From positions 1,344,501 to 1,408,500 of the forward strand of contig JACEVL010000058.1 in the NCBI GenBank assembly GCA_020284085.1: DNA of 64,000 nt, read 5' to 3'. The notes below the pieces were generated by a model. It did not search any database, was not told the DNA's origin, and saw only the letters and a program-made list of their open reading frames with translations. Of this stretch, positions 47,673 to 60,330 are shown in pieces (the first letter of the stretch is position 1; every line of letters starts with the position of its first letter). The translations under genes were made by a program, and so were the position numbers. Origin of the DNA: Aporrectodea caliginosa. Taxonomy: Eukaryota > Annelida > Clitellata > Crassiclitellata > Lumbricidae.

Positions 47673-48480
47673 GCTGTAGACCTATTTGAAAAATGAATAG
47701 GAACAAAAGATTAATTCGTAGGCGTATGTAGTTCTACATTTTCAGACTCTGTCCATCCATTTCGGGCATTGTCTGAAATTCAGGAGCTTAATTAAGATGG
47801 CGGCGAATCTAAAAACCAAAGGGTAGAAAATAAAATGGTTTGAAATAAGAGTTTATGCTCAAAGGATTGCTCATGGTGAGAGCATTCAAATTATATTTAG
47901 GGTCTATTCTTGTTTATCGATACGGTTGACTTTATTTGGGCAAAAGCATTTCTTGGCAACTAATACCCGAGGAGAGGACCGGAAGAAATGATTGAAAAAA
48001 GAATTAGGTGTCTGGAAGTCTCATAGCGACGCTGATCGACGTAGCCTATTGCATGGATGATCGGCACATCGATCAGTCAATGATTTCAGGACTTGGCTTG
48101 GAAGAGTCTAAGAACAAGAACGTACCACCGGAGAACAAGAACGTACCACCGGAGAACAAGAACGTACCACCACTTTGAATTCATGAATATATCGAGACTC
48201 AATAATTGTTGTTCCTCATAGTATGTGAGGCTTACATCAGTACATAAAATGTCTGGCAGTGATGAAGTACCTGAGTCCGATTCGAAACAGATTTTCTGCG
48301 GACTCGAACTCAGACTTGGACTCGGACTATCACGACTCGGACTTGGACTCGGCCACGATTTCTCGGCTCAGCAACTTTATTGCTACGACTACACTTAGTG
48401 ATAGTTAGTTTTAGATGTTCCTACTACGAGTGCGCCTGTTGAAATCAGATGTAAAGATGTAAAGACCAATAGCAATGATT

Positions 48481-48523
48481 CCGATGGATACCCTCATCAA
48501 CAGTTCATGAGGGTATCCATCGG
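48481..48523. repeat. perfect 17-bp hairpin
   Basis: CCGATGGATACCCTCAT pairs with ATGAGGGTATCCATCGG around a 9-base loop. A less perfect form stands at 40541-40580 in copy 4. It joins two opposite copies of GATGAGGGCATCCATC from the downstream module. Confidence 0.85.
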
Positions 48524-48544
48524 AGTCATCCATCAAATTTAGAT

Positions 48545-49180
48545 TAATCGCAATCGTAAACTCGATATTTCTACAGCGCCCACAAAAGCGAAGTCGCGGG
48601 AACCAGCTTATTCACAGGCGCTTAACCAAAACAGAATCGATAGGCAGGGGGTCAAAATCCAGAGAGTCAGGCAGGCATACAGTCAGACGGCTAAGGTGAA
48701 TGATGCCTAGAGTTGAAATGGCGAGGGAGGTGAGGGGAGGAGAAGGAATCGGGATAGGATTTGTGAAAAGCAGTGTTTTCAGTTTTGAGTGGAAGACCTG
48801 TGGAGAGATAGCAAGAGGTGAGGTTTTGGTGAGTTGGTAGGATGGATCGGATATTTGTCGTAGCACAGGCAGGAGTTTGTTCCAAAGAGGCGGTACAGCT
48901 ATGGCTATGTAGCGATTTGCAAATTTAAGCAATGAGGTGACGGAAGGGCGGAGCAGTGTGAGGGCGGAAGATGAACGGGTTGAACGAAGAGGTTGGACCG
49001 TGAACAACTGACGGAGATACGAGGGCTGAGAGGATTGAAGTGTGTTGTAGGTGAGGGATAGGACTTTATATTATATTCGTTCAGGAATTGTGAGCCAGTG
49101 GAGTGATTTTAAGACAGAGGTGATGTGGTGGTGTTTGGGGGTTTTGGTGACAGCACGGGAGATTCGCCTTTGTAAGTGCG
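48545..49180 (-). mobile_element. LINE C-terminal remnant
   Basis: The minus frame 49007-48612 plus upstream sequence reads VLKSLHWLTIPERI, LLRPSVTSLLKFANRYIAIA and PPLWNKLLPVL. The 3' end contains GCGACTTCGCTTTTGTGGGC, also present inside the MULE-like element near 36410. Same family as 2380-2630. It splits copy 5's intron just before the sequence common to all start exons. Confidence 0.75.
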
Positions 49181-49400
49181 CACTCGTGAATAATCTGATG
49201 CCGTGCTTTAGTTTTTAGGTCGTGTTTAGAAATTCTTGAGTTTTCGATTATGATTTTTCTCCTAGGTAGATCAGAATGTTTGTGTTGTACTACATCTCCA
49301 AATCAGAAATTCCATACATAATATTCGAAATGTCGCCAGTGAAATGTAAAACTTCAATAAATTTCTTGTAGACTTTGAACCCTTCGTTTGCACTACGAAG

Positions 49401-50811
49401 ATGGGGAAAAGCTTGCTGATCGCCCTGAACGTGTTAATCACAATTGCTGTTGCATATTCCCGCCTTAGTAAGCGAAAACAGTGCTCCTATCGTAAAATAA
49501 TATTGTTTGATTAAAAGAGTTTTTGTTAATTAAATTCAAAGGATCGAAGAAATCTGTGCATCATTGGAAGATAGTAGATTATTCAATATAATCTGCCGTC
49601 TACAGTCTTTCCTGTCGTGTAATTTCTTAACATCTTCCTTCTTCATTTAATCTTTCCCATCAACATAGATTTATTTGTATGATTATAATATATGCCTTTT
49701 CAAATTATTTCTATATCAGAAAATGCATATAATTGCTTTTCTACTTTTATAACTTTATCATTTAACCTCTCTTGCAAGTCTTCTTTTCCTGTTAATGAAA
49801 ATTATCTTTAGACATAAATTATTTTTTATTAAAATACAATTCAATGCATTTCCTTACGATTTTGAGCAATGACGTTTCCTCTGCAAACAAAAACACAATA
49901 ATCACATTTCCAAAAGTTTCACAAAACATTATATTCTGCTGTGCGTAGACTCACCACTGGTTGATGAATGTGGATTCCTTCAAAAATCCACATTGGTTCA
50001 TCGTTTTCCGGAGGGTAACCCTGTCTACGGAGTCCAAGTGATTGACAAGGAAGTTTACGTTATTCGAGACTTGACATCCTATATCGAAGTCTTTGACAGC
50101 TACACCTTCCAATCCAAGAGAAAAATAAGCATACAACACATTCAACGTCCATACAACTTAGTTCAGTCAAAACACAATTCATCTGAGACGTCTCTTCTCG
50201 TCAACGACTGGTCAAATGAAGGTCATGTGACCGTTGTCAAAGTGCCCTCCGGAACCATAAGAAAGTGGCCTTCCAAGGAATATCTAAAACCTTTTCTTCT
50301 AACTGGTTCAAGTTTCTATACTGGTGCAAATATTCTCGGAACTGCATACATGCGTCAGAGGGTAGTGGAATTAACTCCAGATGGAAAGCTCTGTAGCGAG
50401 GTCATTTTCCGCAATATTTCGTATCCACGCCATACCATCAAAATGGCCTCTGACCGCTACGTCGTCTCTCATCACGATGGCCCGCCACCTGTGCTGCACC
50501 AAGTCTGTCTTGTGGATGGGAACGGAGAAACGATCAAATGCTACGGCGGACTTCCAGGATCTGGCGTGGGTCAGCTGAACACACCAGTACGATTGGAGCT
50601 GAACGAGAAGAATTGCATCCTAGTCGCAGACATGGAGAACAAAAGAGTGGTGCTGTTAAACCAGAACCTCGAATACGTCCGAAATCTCATTGATAAGAAT
50701 CTTGAGAGTCCTCGACGTCTCTTCCTTGATGAAAAGCAAGGCCTGCTATACGTGGCCGATAACGCACCAAGCAACAACGTTAGCGGTCGAGTGAAGGTGT
50801 TCAAGATTTAA
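49401..50811 (+). CDS. secreted NHL-type beta-propeller protein, copy 5
   Basis: Coding exons 49401-49467 and 49949-50811 (309 residues), donor GTAAGC. The signal peptide MGKSLLIAL...AYSRL has one extra residue compared with copies 1-3. The mature start is SPLVDECGF, so DACGF has become DECGF. Blades and NHL-like repeats are intact. KLCSEV gives an extra cysteine. The variable loop is HHDGPPPVLHQ and the last loop is APSNNVSG. From about residue 190 it is nearly identical to copy 6. The possible polyadenylation signal is CCTAATAAAAGAGC near 51435. Confidence 0.85.
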
Positions 50812-51142
50812 AAATGAGACTCGTATGGTCTTAATATTAATGTCAAAGTTATAATTCCTGTCGGCAGAGAAGTTGAACGTTTTGAAACAGCTGTGAACAT
50901 GTACTAAAAAGGCATGATGGTCGTTGATTCAGTTTAGTTCTTTCACTTAATTAGTTACAAGTGAGCAGCTGCGCGCATCCAATAAAGGAACAATTTGGAG
51001 CAGTATACAGCATACTGTATGTAACTTTATTTATACGTTAAGCATAGTTTTCGACACTTTAACAAAGAACTGTGAAAGAACTCTCTCTCCCAACTGCTGC
51101 TCTTCTCTTATCTCAATGCTTTCAATGCATTGCTATCTTGTC

Positions 51143-51164
51143 TGTGTGTGTGTGTGTGTGTGTT
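51143..51164. repeat. (GT)n microsatellite
   Basis: A short GT run within the 3' flank of copy 5, followed by TGTATG words. It is an insertion relative to the other copies. Confidence 0.9.
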
Positions 51165-51584
51165 TCTGTCTCCATGTACATATACATGTAGGCGGATGTA
51201 TGTATGTGTGTGTACTAACATGAGCACCGCATTACTAGCTGACTGGTCATAAACTAACGATTTTACTAAATGTTGCCTTATTATTAAATCCTGCGTATCT
51301 TGAAAGCATTTTATCGTATGCTTTTAACAGTATAATTATGACGGCTTATAATGAACGATTTCGGATGGAATATTACAGTTTTTGAAAATGTAGCCGGTGT
51401 TGTTTTTTTTTAAATTATTGACAAAATCATTGGGCCTAATAAAAGAGCAAATGCAAGAAACTTCAAACTTCTTCAGTTAACTTTGTGTTGACAATTTTTC
51501 TACACTTGCAACATGAAAAAGCATCGAAACCCTAAACTATCGCGTAGGCCCTATACAAAGGCCTTTGTAGGTGTTTAGAAGATG

Positions 51585-51790
51585 CAAAAAGCAATAGCAA
51601 AGACTGTTGATGAGGGCAACCATCTGAGTCATCCATCAAGTTTCGAATCGCTTCTTCTGGGTATAAAAAGGTGGGAGGTACGGTACCCTGCAGTCAATAA
51701 AGTGGAGGTACTGACCGTACTAGGATCACTCGTAATTCGTAGGCCTACCCTCCACCGAATATTAGCCTACACCTATGTGCGTGGGCCTGG
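51585..51790 (+). promoter_or_regulatory. CCAAT/TATA module downstream of copy 5
   Basis: AGCAATAGC replaces CCAATAGC. TATAAAAAG is intact at 51662, followed by GGTACGGTACCCTGCAGTC. Confidence 0.3.
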
Positions 51791-52515
51791 AACTGGTGAT
51801 CTTTCTGTTTTTCTGTGCACTGGTTTGTTTTCTGTTCTCAGTTCGACATTAACACAATGCAAGATGATTAGTTTTCTGAGGTGGTGCTAAATAAATTTCT
51901 AGTTAGGACAACAATTATAAATTATAATACGTTTACAATCCATGGTCTCATAGTATTAGCAGACTATCGCTCTACCGGACAGGAGGGCACCGGCTGAGTG
52001 GCTGACAACCAAAGGTTGGCCTTTGAGATGAAGGTTTATTTATGGATTGATGTTGTGCATAATGCTTTGAGATCGTGTGGATGGCACTTTATCCACGGAA
52101 GCGTGCAGAGATAGGCCAAACAAGAAAAGGGAGGCTAACTTTACACTGAACCCTACGATATCATTCCAAAACTGAGTTCCGCAACACGTCGTTCGAGACC
52201 TGGGCGTTCTTCTGGAGAATGAGCCGACCACGTCAATTAACTCTGTAGGAGGATCTGTTTTTACGAACTGCGTCAGATCAGAGTCATAGGGCGTAATCTG
52301 TCGCACGATGTTGTGAGCTCCTGGTCCCCGCGCTCTCGCTGGTCGGCACCAGCTGGGCATGCCTTTTCCTGTGGGTCCGTCTCTCGCATTTGTTAGGTTA
52401 TTCCTATGCGTCGAGCCGGAGCTCCCTTGTGAGTTACTCAAAGGGCGTTATGCAATTGCTGTGATACATACATACTGATATGCATACACATACATACATA
52501 AATACAAACCTGCAT

Positions 52516-52554
52516 ATATACATACATACATACATACATACATACATACATACA

Positions 52555-52586
<32 letters not shown>

Positions 52587-52756
52587 CATACATGCATACA
52601 TGCATTCATACATTACATACATAAATACATCCATACATACATACATACATACATACATACATACATACATACATACATACATACATACATACATACATAC
52701 ATACATACATACATACATACATACATACATACATACATACATACATACATACATAG
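52516..52756. repeat. (CATA)n microsatellite
   Basis: About 240 bp of CATA with a few interruptions around 52583-52635. Long His-Thr-Tyr-Ile and Met-Tyr-Val-Cys frames are artefacts. Confidence 0.96.
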
Positions 52757-53457
52757 ATACCGCTACCACTCTAGGGGCGCGTTTATCACATTGTCTCTTA
52801 TGAATCAACTGACTGACCGTAGACTTCAAGTGTTGGCATAAGTGAACAAGTGAAGAGTACCACATCTGTGGATGCTGATTTCGGAATACTGATTTAAAAA
52901 AATTATATTCTAGAGGTTAAACATTGTTTAGGTGAGCCTTACTTCAAGCGAATGCCGCCTGCAAACCATGGTAGAGCACTTTGTACATTGGGATTGGAAG
53001 CCTGGCGAATCACTTCTGATCGTCCTTGATGAAAAATTCTTCTTATGCTCTCTTCATTCTTGGTTAATAGAAACCTTAAAAAGTAAAGCCTAAACTGTGC
53101 ATGCAGAAATAATCTTGACCCGCCACTGGGACTATAGATAATTGAGAGACAATAAAAACTTTAATAAGTTACTTGGTTATTATAATTTGTCTTGAGGTAC
53201 AGTTTTTGGGACACCGTGTAGTTTTCTCTGCGTACGCCTACTTCGAAGGTGCTGTTTCTTTACGTCTGGCTCAATCCTATAGTTTATTCGGCCGAACTGC
53301 TTTGAATGAGATCTGCGAATCAACTGTTGTATGAATTTGGGATGCTAATATGCGTTGTACAGCTACAAGTAGAACAGAGCGATTGGAGTAATTAGGCCAA
53401 CGTACCTTTGAGCAAGTGGCCAAAACGTAGCGCATATAGTTGAAAGTCTTTTAGAAC

Positions 53458-53719
53458 TGGGGGGGCCCGATAGCGCTTTGGTTAACATCTGGCACGGAGA
53501 GCGAGAGGTACCGAGTTTGAGCCCCGTAGGGTAGACATGCTTTGTAGGCTGCCATTGGCGCCGCGTATTGCAGGCTGTCTGCTCTGTTAGTAGTTAAGAT
53601 TTATGTCTTCTGTCATTTGTGTTCTTGTGAATTGTTTCAATTGCATAATTGTACACTGTAACCGGTTGCGGTGTGTCAACCGGATTGTCTGAATAAACGA
53701 AAATATTATTATTATTATT
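53458..53719 (+). mobile_element. tRNA-derived SINE, second family
   Basis: CGATAGCGCTTTGGTTAACA (box-A-like) and CCGAGTTTGAGCCCCGT (box-B-like), body, then GTCTGAATAAACGAAAATA and an ATT tail. Distinct from the SINE at 35233. Confidence 0.6.
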
Positions 53720-53834
53720 ACTCTGGCTTTGGGGTCTAGTAGCTCTCATTGATTTCGAGTGACAACCATTGAAATTTTTGAATCCGATGATGAGAATGTC
53801 TTTAAATATTCCATTCTGCCCCACTCTCCAAGTG

Positions 53835-54065
53835 TTGTTTGAGGTGGCTTACCACGCTCCCAACCTTCGCCAAAAGTCTTCTGCTTTTCTCGTCATTTAA
53901 TATCTAACTTTAATTATGTCTCCGTTTATTTGACCTATTTGGCGTAGTCTTCTTCATCATTTGTTTCTCTATCCCTCAAATCTTGCATGTAGTGCATGGA
54001 CTGGGAGTCAATTGATATTCGTTCTACATGGCCAAACCGTCTGACTCATCACTGCACGACATTCT
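53835..54065 (-). mobile_element. LINE C-terminal remnant
   Basis: The minus strand reads VRRFGHVERISIDS, then further RDRETNDE-like stretches with stops. The RxFGHVxR pattern is common at the C-terminus of Jockey/I-group elements. Confidence 0.5.
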
Positions 54066-54534
54066 TCAGCTATAGGTTTGTTATTTGTAAGCCTACAGAA
54101 ACGGTCTTATGTCATCATTTCTAATCTTCTGCAGGCTTATTGATGAAATTCTTGCCAAATCATTTCTGCTGAGAATTCTTTCGCTCTTGCTTTTGCATTG
54201 TCCAGCATTTTAAATCGCATGGCAAAATGTGTTGCTTCATGGTCTCATATATTATTGTTTTGATTTTCTTTAATACTTTTCTGCTTTTTATCCTTATCCT
54301 GTTTCTTTTTCTATATGTTTGTAATGTGCGTACAATTCTCGTTTTTAAGTAGGCGTAATTTTTCTAGTTGCCGTCTGCGGTTGTTCAACTCCTAAGCAAA
54401 CCGAATAATATTGATTTAATTGCTGAATAGCTTCTGTTAGATGCTTATAGATAGCGGTGACTGTTTTTATACACGACTTTAAAATGCGTGTTGTTGTTGT
54501 TTTTGTTAGTGGTTTTATTTTACTAAATTGTAGG

Positions 54535-54686
54535 CCACCAGCAGATAAGACCGATGGTAAGCATGCAACCACTGATAGGCTAACCCTATAAATATGACTG
54601 GTAGCTAAAGCTGGTTCACTTTGCAGTTTATCTGACACACGTGTTGCGCAGATACCTTGACTGGAGACTGACATTGTTTTTTGAAG
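54535..54686 (+). promoter_or_regulatory. promoter and untranslated first exon, propeller copy 6
   Basis: CAGATAAGACCGATGGTAAG, TATAAATA at 54587, GCGCAGATACCTTGACTGGA and donor AAG/GTAATG at 54686/54687. It resembles copies 1 and 2 most. The first intron is about 6.7 kb. Confidence 0.5.
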
Positions 54687-55019
54687 GTAATGTAAAACTT
54701 TCTTCAGCGGTATTTACTTTTTCTAGGCTTATTTGGAAAATGAATCGAAACAAAAGATTAATTCGTAGGACTTTGTTGTCTTACTCGTTCAGACTCTGTC
54801 CAGCCATTTGGGGGAATGTATACAGTTCAGGAGGTTCAGAGAACGGCGAAAGTAAACACCGAAGGGCAGAACATTAAATGTTTTGAAATAAGAGTTCATG
54901 CTCAAACGATTGTTCGGGGTGAGAGCAGTTGATTGTCGAAACAGATGACTTTCTAAGACTTTAATGGGGCAAAAGCATTTCCTGACAACTAACACCCGAG
55001 GACAGGACTGAACGAAATA

Positions 55020-56430
55020 ATTGACAAAAGAAATTAATCACCTGGAAGCAGTGTTATTTCTTTTAGACCCTAACTGTTACTGTAACTGAAATAGCATAAT
55101 TACTGACAAATGTTTTGTAGCTAACTGTAACTGAAACTGAAAAATGCGGAATAGCTGACACTGCAATAGAAACTGAAAAACAAAACTGTATAACTAAAGA
55201 GAAACAAAACGTTAACTTGAAAATGAAACATGAGTTTTATCCTTATTTCCTTTTTGGTAAGTGCGATTTAAATCAGAGGCAGTGTCCGTGCATTTGGAGG
55301 AAGAGAAGTCTCTGTGAAATGCGAACCCTTCTAACATGACTAGGGCACATAACCTATTCAAAAAAATTAGTCTTGTGGTTAGCACACAATGGTCTGTCAA
55401 CAGAGGTTGGGGACGGAGGTAGGGTAAATCTCCCAGAGGGCAGGATCTTTAAAATTTTAGTCTCCATCTATGCCCCATATCCAGCTCAGTTATAATGAGT
55501 ACACTGGCCTACGCTGTCGGTGGGAAGACGAGACGGAGATGGAGAGGACTGACCGGCTACCCGTACTCACATGCCGAAGATAAGCAAATGAAACTACCAA
55601 CATTACATACCTGTTGCTGCCTTTCAGGCTAGCCTAAAGGTATGGTTACGGTTGAATGTGTTTAGAAATGGAGTGAAGAGATAGGGAAGACGAGAGATCA
55701 GGATGGCATCTGGGGAAGAGATTAGTTTTCCGTTTAAAATCAAAAACCTGTGAAGAGATTGTAAGCTGCGGTGTTGGTCATTTTTCTTTGTATGTTTGTA
55801 TATTTCTGGGTTTCTCCTCTGCATGCTTGCTTCATTAACTTATGCTGCCGAACTGTGGCAGAATGTCGTTTATGTAAGGTACTGAACAAGCCTCCTTTCA
55901 TTGCAGAATTCCATTTTAGTGAGAGATTTTGCAATTTTAGTTATATCATTTGATGCTCTGGTGCTAAAAAGAGTTGCTTGTTTTTGGTATCTTCTGGAAC
56001 TTCGGTATTCTAGGCATCTTACAGTTTGTGTGCTATAGGTGGAGTATTTTGTTATTAGAGAAGTCTTGCTTCAGACTTTGATATTCTAGGGAATGCACTT
56101 TGTGATATCTTCTATCGTTCTGGCTTCAACAGAGATTGTGCGCTGTATGCTGGATCTTTTGTGGGTGTGACCATAGGCGTTATGAGTAATTGTGTACCGT
56201 CTAATACTTACCTCTGGAGTTCTTGTATTTTGGTGATATCCTCGTACAATGCGCAATTCCTGTATTCTTGATTATCAGTGGAGAATTTTGTAATCTAATT
56301 TCTACTCTATACGACTGAGCTACTTTGAAGTGGCATCCGGTATATTACCTGTTTACCTTTGGGGAAGTGCTGTTGGCCTGTCCATTAGGGGGTGGAATGT
56401 TCTCCGTCTACAATAACGGCCCTTCGTTAT
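55020..56430. other. first intron of copy 6, unassigned part
   Basis: The beginning (55050-55250) matches copy 2 near 17690-17880 (CTGTAACTGAAA words). The rest has no recognised gene or element. Confidence 0.5.
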
Positions 56431-56462
56431 GAAATGTGCTCCGGATTTATTTCCTAATAACA

Positions 56463-56825
56463 ATTGTGGATGGAACCAGGACTTCGACCAGACTTTAAAC
56501 CAAACACAAATTGAACACAGATTCATAACTGAGCCCGGATTTGAAATAGATTTTACCCTGAGCCTAGATTGAACCAAGATTTTAGATTGAACCCAGATTG
56601 AAAGTAGACCTCAGACTGAACCTAGATTAAACACAGATTTTAGAGTGAACACACTTTGAAATTAGACTTCAGACTGAGCCCACATTCGATCCAGATTTAA
56701 GACTGAACCCAAATCGAACCTAGATATCAGACTGACCAAGACAGAATCCAGATTTCAGAAGAGCCCAGATTTAAAACTGAACGGAGATTGAACCTAGATT
56801 TGTACCTAGATTTCAGCTTGAAAGC
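56463..56825. repeat. minisatellite, unit about 20-24 bp
   Basis: Degenerate repeats of AGACTGAACCCAGATTGAAC and ACCTAGATTTCAG over about 360 bp. No coding potential. Confidence 0.75.
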
Positions 56826-56934
56826 CATACTGAACGCGGTTTTCACTTTACCATGTCATACGTACAGCTTGGTAAAAGATGGTGTGGTACAGCATGCCAT
56901 AGACATCAATCTGATATCCATGCCATCCCATCAT

Positions 56935-57010
56935 TCATTCATTCATTCATTCAAAAATTTATATAGCGCCCCTTCAAGGTAACTACTCAGAAGCGCTCCC
57001 AACTCCAGTC
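56935..57010 (-). mobile_element. SINE tail fragment
   Basis: On the minus strand: GGGAGCGCTTCTGAGTAG, ACCTTGAAGGGGCGCTATAT and a GAATGAAT tail, matching the 3' end of the SINE at 35233-35460. Confidence 0.6.
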
Positions 57011-57054
57011 CGGCCAAAAAGGTAAGTTTTCAAGTGGCCCATGCATGCCTTACG

Positions 57055-58850
57055 AGTGCTCTTCCCCGAAGCTGGAACTCTCCACCTGTCATCTGCACTG
57101 GAACTGGGTTCTTCTGATAAAGAGATTACGTCAGTCAAAAACGCTTTCTGCACAAAAGAAGAAACCGGAATGGCTTTTAAGACACTTAGTGGTCAGGTAT
57201 AACGATGTGCTATAAGTCTGTCCTTTCCGTACATGATGCAGCCCCGGTAGATGGTTTTTTAAGTGGAGTGCCGAAGTGATTAGACGAAACATCGTTAGTG
57301 CGGAAATGGCATTAACGTTAACACTGAAAATGCGTTTACTAAGAAATGATTTGAACCCTGAGCTCTCTGTTGACGATCCAGTGTGTTAACCACGCATTAG
57401 GCTATTTTTTATGAACTCCAACGTATTGTAACTATACCTAAATTTTAACATAACTTGCCAAAGTTTACACAATACGTAACTGAAATTGAACCAGATAGTA
57501 AAGTAATTTTATGAGATTTAATGGAATGCTGAGCATAGGTGGCCTACATAGGCCAATGAACTCCAGTAAAACAGACACCAAGTTTTATGTGGAATAGACG
57601 TAGTGAGCTTGGATTTTGATCTGTTTACTGGATGACAATTCGTGTTTAAAAAACAAGTTTGGAGTGAACAAACTTTGCAGTTAAGCTGACGCAACCATAA
57701 ACAATTTAATGCAATTAGAACGTTTCACCAGATCATACTGCTTGTTTAACTGTCAATCAGTCAGTCAGTCAATTAGTCAGTCAGTCAGTCAGTCAGTCTG
57801 TCTGTCAGTCAGTCAGTCAGTCAGTCAGTCAGTCAGTCAGTCAGTCAGTCAGTCAATCAGTCAGTCAGTCAGTCAGTCAGTCAGTCATTATGTCTTTCTG
57901 TCAGTCTGTATGTGTGTCTGTCAGTCAGTCAGTCTGTTCGGCAGTCACTCAGTTAGGCAGCCGAGCAATTAATATATTCATTTATTAATTCATTCATTGA
58001 GTCAGTCATTGAGTCAGGAAGTCGGCCAGTCAGTCAGTCATTCAAAAGAGTGCATGTAGTGAGTCAATAAGACAGACACACAACCATCCAAGCTAACCTT
58101 TCCTTGCCTATGCGATTTATTATTTCTATCCATTTCAACCTTTGGATTGCGTCTGCCTGTCTGTTCATAATTATGTCTGTCAGTGTATGCCTGCCTGTCT
58201 GTCTGTTTGCCTGGTTGTCTCAGTCTCTTCTACCATCATAGCTTGTTTAAAGTGTCGTCTTTGAATAGTGGCGGTGAAGTGTTCCAGTTTTAGATCTCTG
58301 GGCAAACGACCGACTGCATAGCAACATCTCCGTTGCAATAAGTTACAGAAGTTGGTGACAGTGTGATGTGCCTTCGACTAGATTGTTGGCCTATTTCTGA
58401 GAGACAGCCATGGATGCGAAATTAAATCGCACAATTAAAATTTTTAATAACGCGAATAATTTTTAACGCATGTCACAATAGATTAGGCCTACAAGTAAAA
58501 CTAATCTACCGACTCTTAGTAGTTACGTTTTAATATGCGCTATATAAATGCTTGCAGTCAATAAACAAAAAGCCAAACATGCTTTTGCTACTTGTTTTTA
58601 ATTTTTAGTGTTTACTTTAAAGTCTAAACTGAGCGGTTTTTATCAACAATTGTTTTAGCGCATTTCTAGAAATAATTGGGCGCAGTGACAATCGCGTTAA
58701 CTGCTTTAAAAACTTTAATCGCGTTAATTAATTAACGCATTAATCGCGTTAAAAACGCTTTAAATGCCCAGTCCTAATATGAAGTGATCGCAACTTCATT
58801 TTCTCAGCCTCGACTTATGAGTCCAGTCCTCTTCGTGGCCGTCTGATCTT
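57055..58850 (+). repeat. block of copy 6's first intron shared with copy 2
   Basis: Paralogous to 19015-21310, including a (CAGT)n run at 57758-57888, with a hAT-like insertion at 58384-58777 that copy 2 lacks. Confidence 0.8.
58384..58777 (-). mobile_element. hAT-like non-autonomous transposon
   Basis: The minus strand begins TAGGACTGGGCATTTAAAGC and carries repeated TTAACGCGATTAA words, typical of some hAT elements. The left end is less clear. The paralogous DNA of copy 2 (near 21055-21205) lacks it. Confidence 0.55.
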
Positions 58851-58919
58851 TCCACCGACAGTGTACTCGTCATAGCTGTGTTGGCCGGGTTGTGGGAACA
58901 GGTAGAGCAGAAATATCGC

Positions 58920-59018
58920 AAAAATGTCTGTCTTGGCGAGGATTGAACTACCGACTTCTCGGTTGACAGTCGAACACGATTGCCACTACTTACCACTACA
59001 CTATTTCGCTCCTCAAAG
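58920..59018 (-). mobile_element. tRNA-like sequence, probably a SINE head or tRNA pseudogene
   Basis: The minus strand has TAGTGTAGTGGTAAGTAGTG (box A) and GGTAGTTCAATCCTCGCC (box B). The arms do not fold into a clean cloverleaf by eye, so a functional tRNA gene is unlikely. Confidence 0.5.
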
Positions 59019-59519
59019 GACATATTTAACTCCAAACAAAATGCAGTTATGTTTATAGATTAGTGTGTCCAGAGTGTTGTCAGTCAGACAATAAATGTCG
59101 CCGAGGAATGCACTACTTGTAGTGTCTCGAGTGATTCGGTTCAAGCTGCAATATCCAATTGCCTCAAGTCATGCCTGCTTAGAGGAACAGATGATTAGGA
59201 TCATGATAAAGAGGTTGAATAGGATGATGATTAGGATTACGATGAGGATGATTTAGGCTATTACGATGATTAGGATGCTCTTGCTGATGACGGTGATGAC
59301 GAAGGTGATGATGATGAACCTTTCCAATTGCTTCATGTTCGTGGTAACTTCTTGTTGTGTTGGCTAGGTGACTGTTGCATGTCCTTCAATTGTAATGATC
59401 ACTGATCATTCTTTCTCTTTTAAAGACTTTCGCAACGGCGACAGTTGGGGTGCGCGGATAATACGCGGTTGAAGCGCGGTTCGAACAATTAGCACCAGTC
59501 CTGCTGCTGTGAGACTTTA

Positions 59520-59755
59520 ATTACAGAGACAGACACAGACCGAGAAAGGGAGGAAGGAAGGAGGTAGACAGCGAGACCGACAGACAGAGACAGAAAGACA
59601 GACATTGAGAGAGAGACAGACAGACAGACAGACAAAGAGACAACGAGAGACAGTGAGAGAGCGAGGGAATTGTCATTGTAATTAGCAACTTACTTCTATT
59701 AAGAGAGACAGAGGGGGAGAGACACAAACGAGAGACAGACAGAGAGACGGACACC
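59520..59755. repeat. purine-rich GACA/GAGA repeat
   Basis: Degenerate GAGAGACAGACAGACA-type sequence, interrupted near 59670-59700. The minus-strand Ser/Leu/Val frame is an artefact. Confidence 0.85.
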
Positions 59756-59759
59756 GGTT

Positions 59760-60330
59760 TATGATACTTTTAAAATGCATGGTTTCAATTTCAGGGACCA
59801 TCGTTTGATGTCATGTGCATTAAGACAACGGTGTCATATAAATCATTTGATTAGATAGCTAATCAACATCATCAGAGAAATATATAAATTATAGAATTAG
59901 TCTAGTTTGGTTCTAGCGGAAGCTTCTACATAGGCGTAAAGCCAATTGGAAGGGTTAAGCAATAAGGGCTACTTTGGGAATAGGTAGACTGTATAGGTAT
60001 GACTAGCCTTAACTCTTCTTCCCCTATGTTGCTCTGATATACAATAACTTGTCTCATTCAATTCTTTGCTTGTATAGAGAAATTTTTTGTTTGTTTGTGT
60101 GAATGTATTAATCGTGACATATACAGTGCTGTGCGTTTGCTAGTGCTTGTCACTAAAAATATACTTATAGTAGGCATTAGCCATATGGTGAGTTGCCTCA
60201 CCACCCTCTGTCGTCCATCTATTCAGGCCTCCAGTATTAAAAGTCGAAAATAATGACCATCACTGATGCTGATGCTCTTTACTAGAGCATCATAATTATG
60301 GTGATGCATAGGGCCTATATATAGCATGAG
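59760..60330. other. intronic region of copy 6, nothing identified
   Basis: AT-rich and without a recognised element. From about 60340 it matches the sequence before the start exons of copies 2 and 3 (CTTGAGCCTAACC). Confidence 0.5.

Noticed and set aside
52434..52865. Met-Tyr-Val-Cys and His-Thr-Tyr-Ile frames
   Set aside because: CATA microsatellite.
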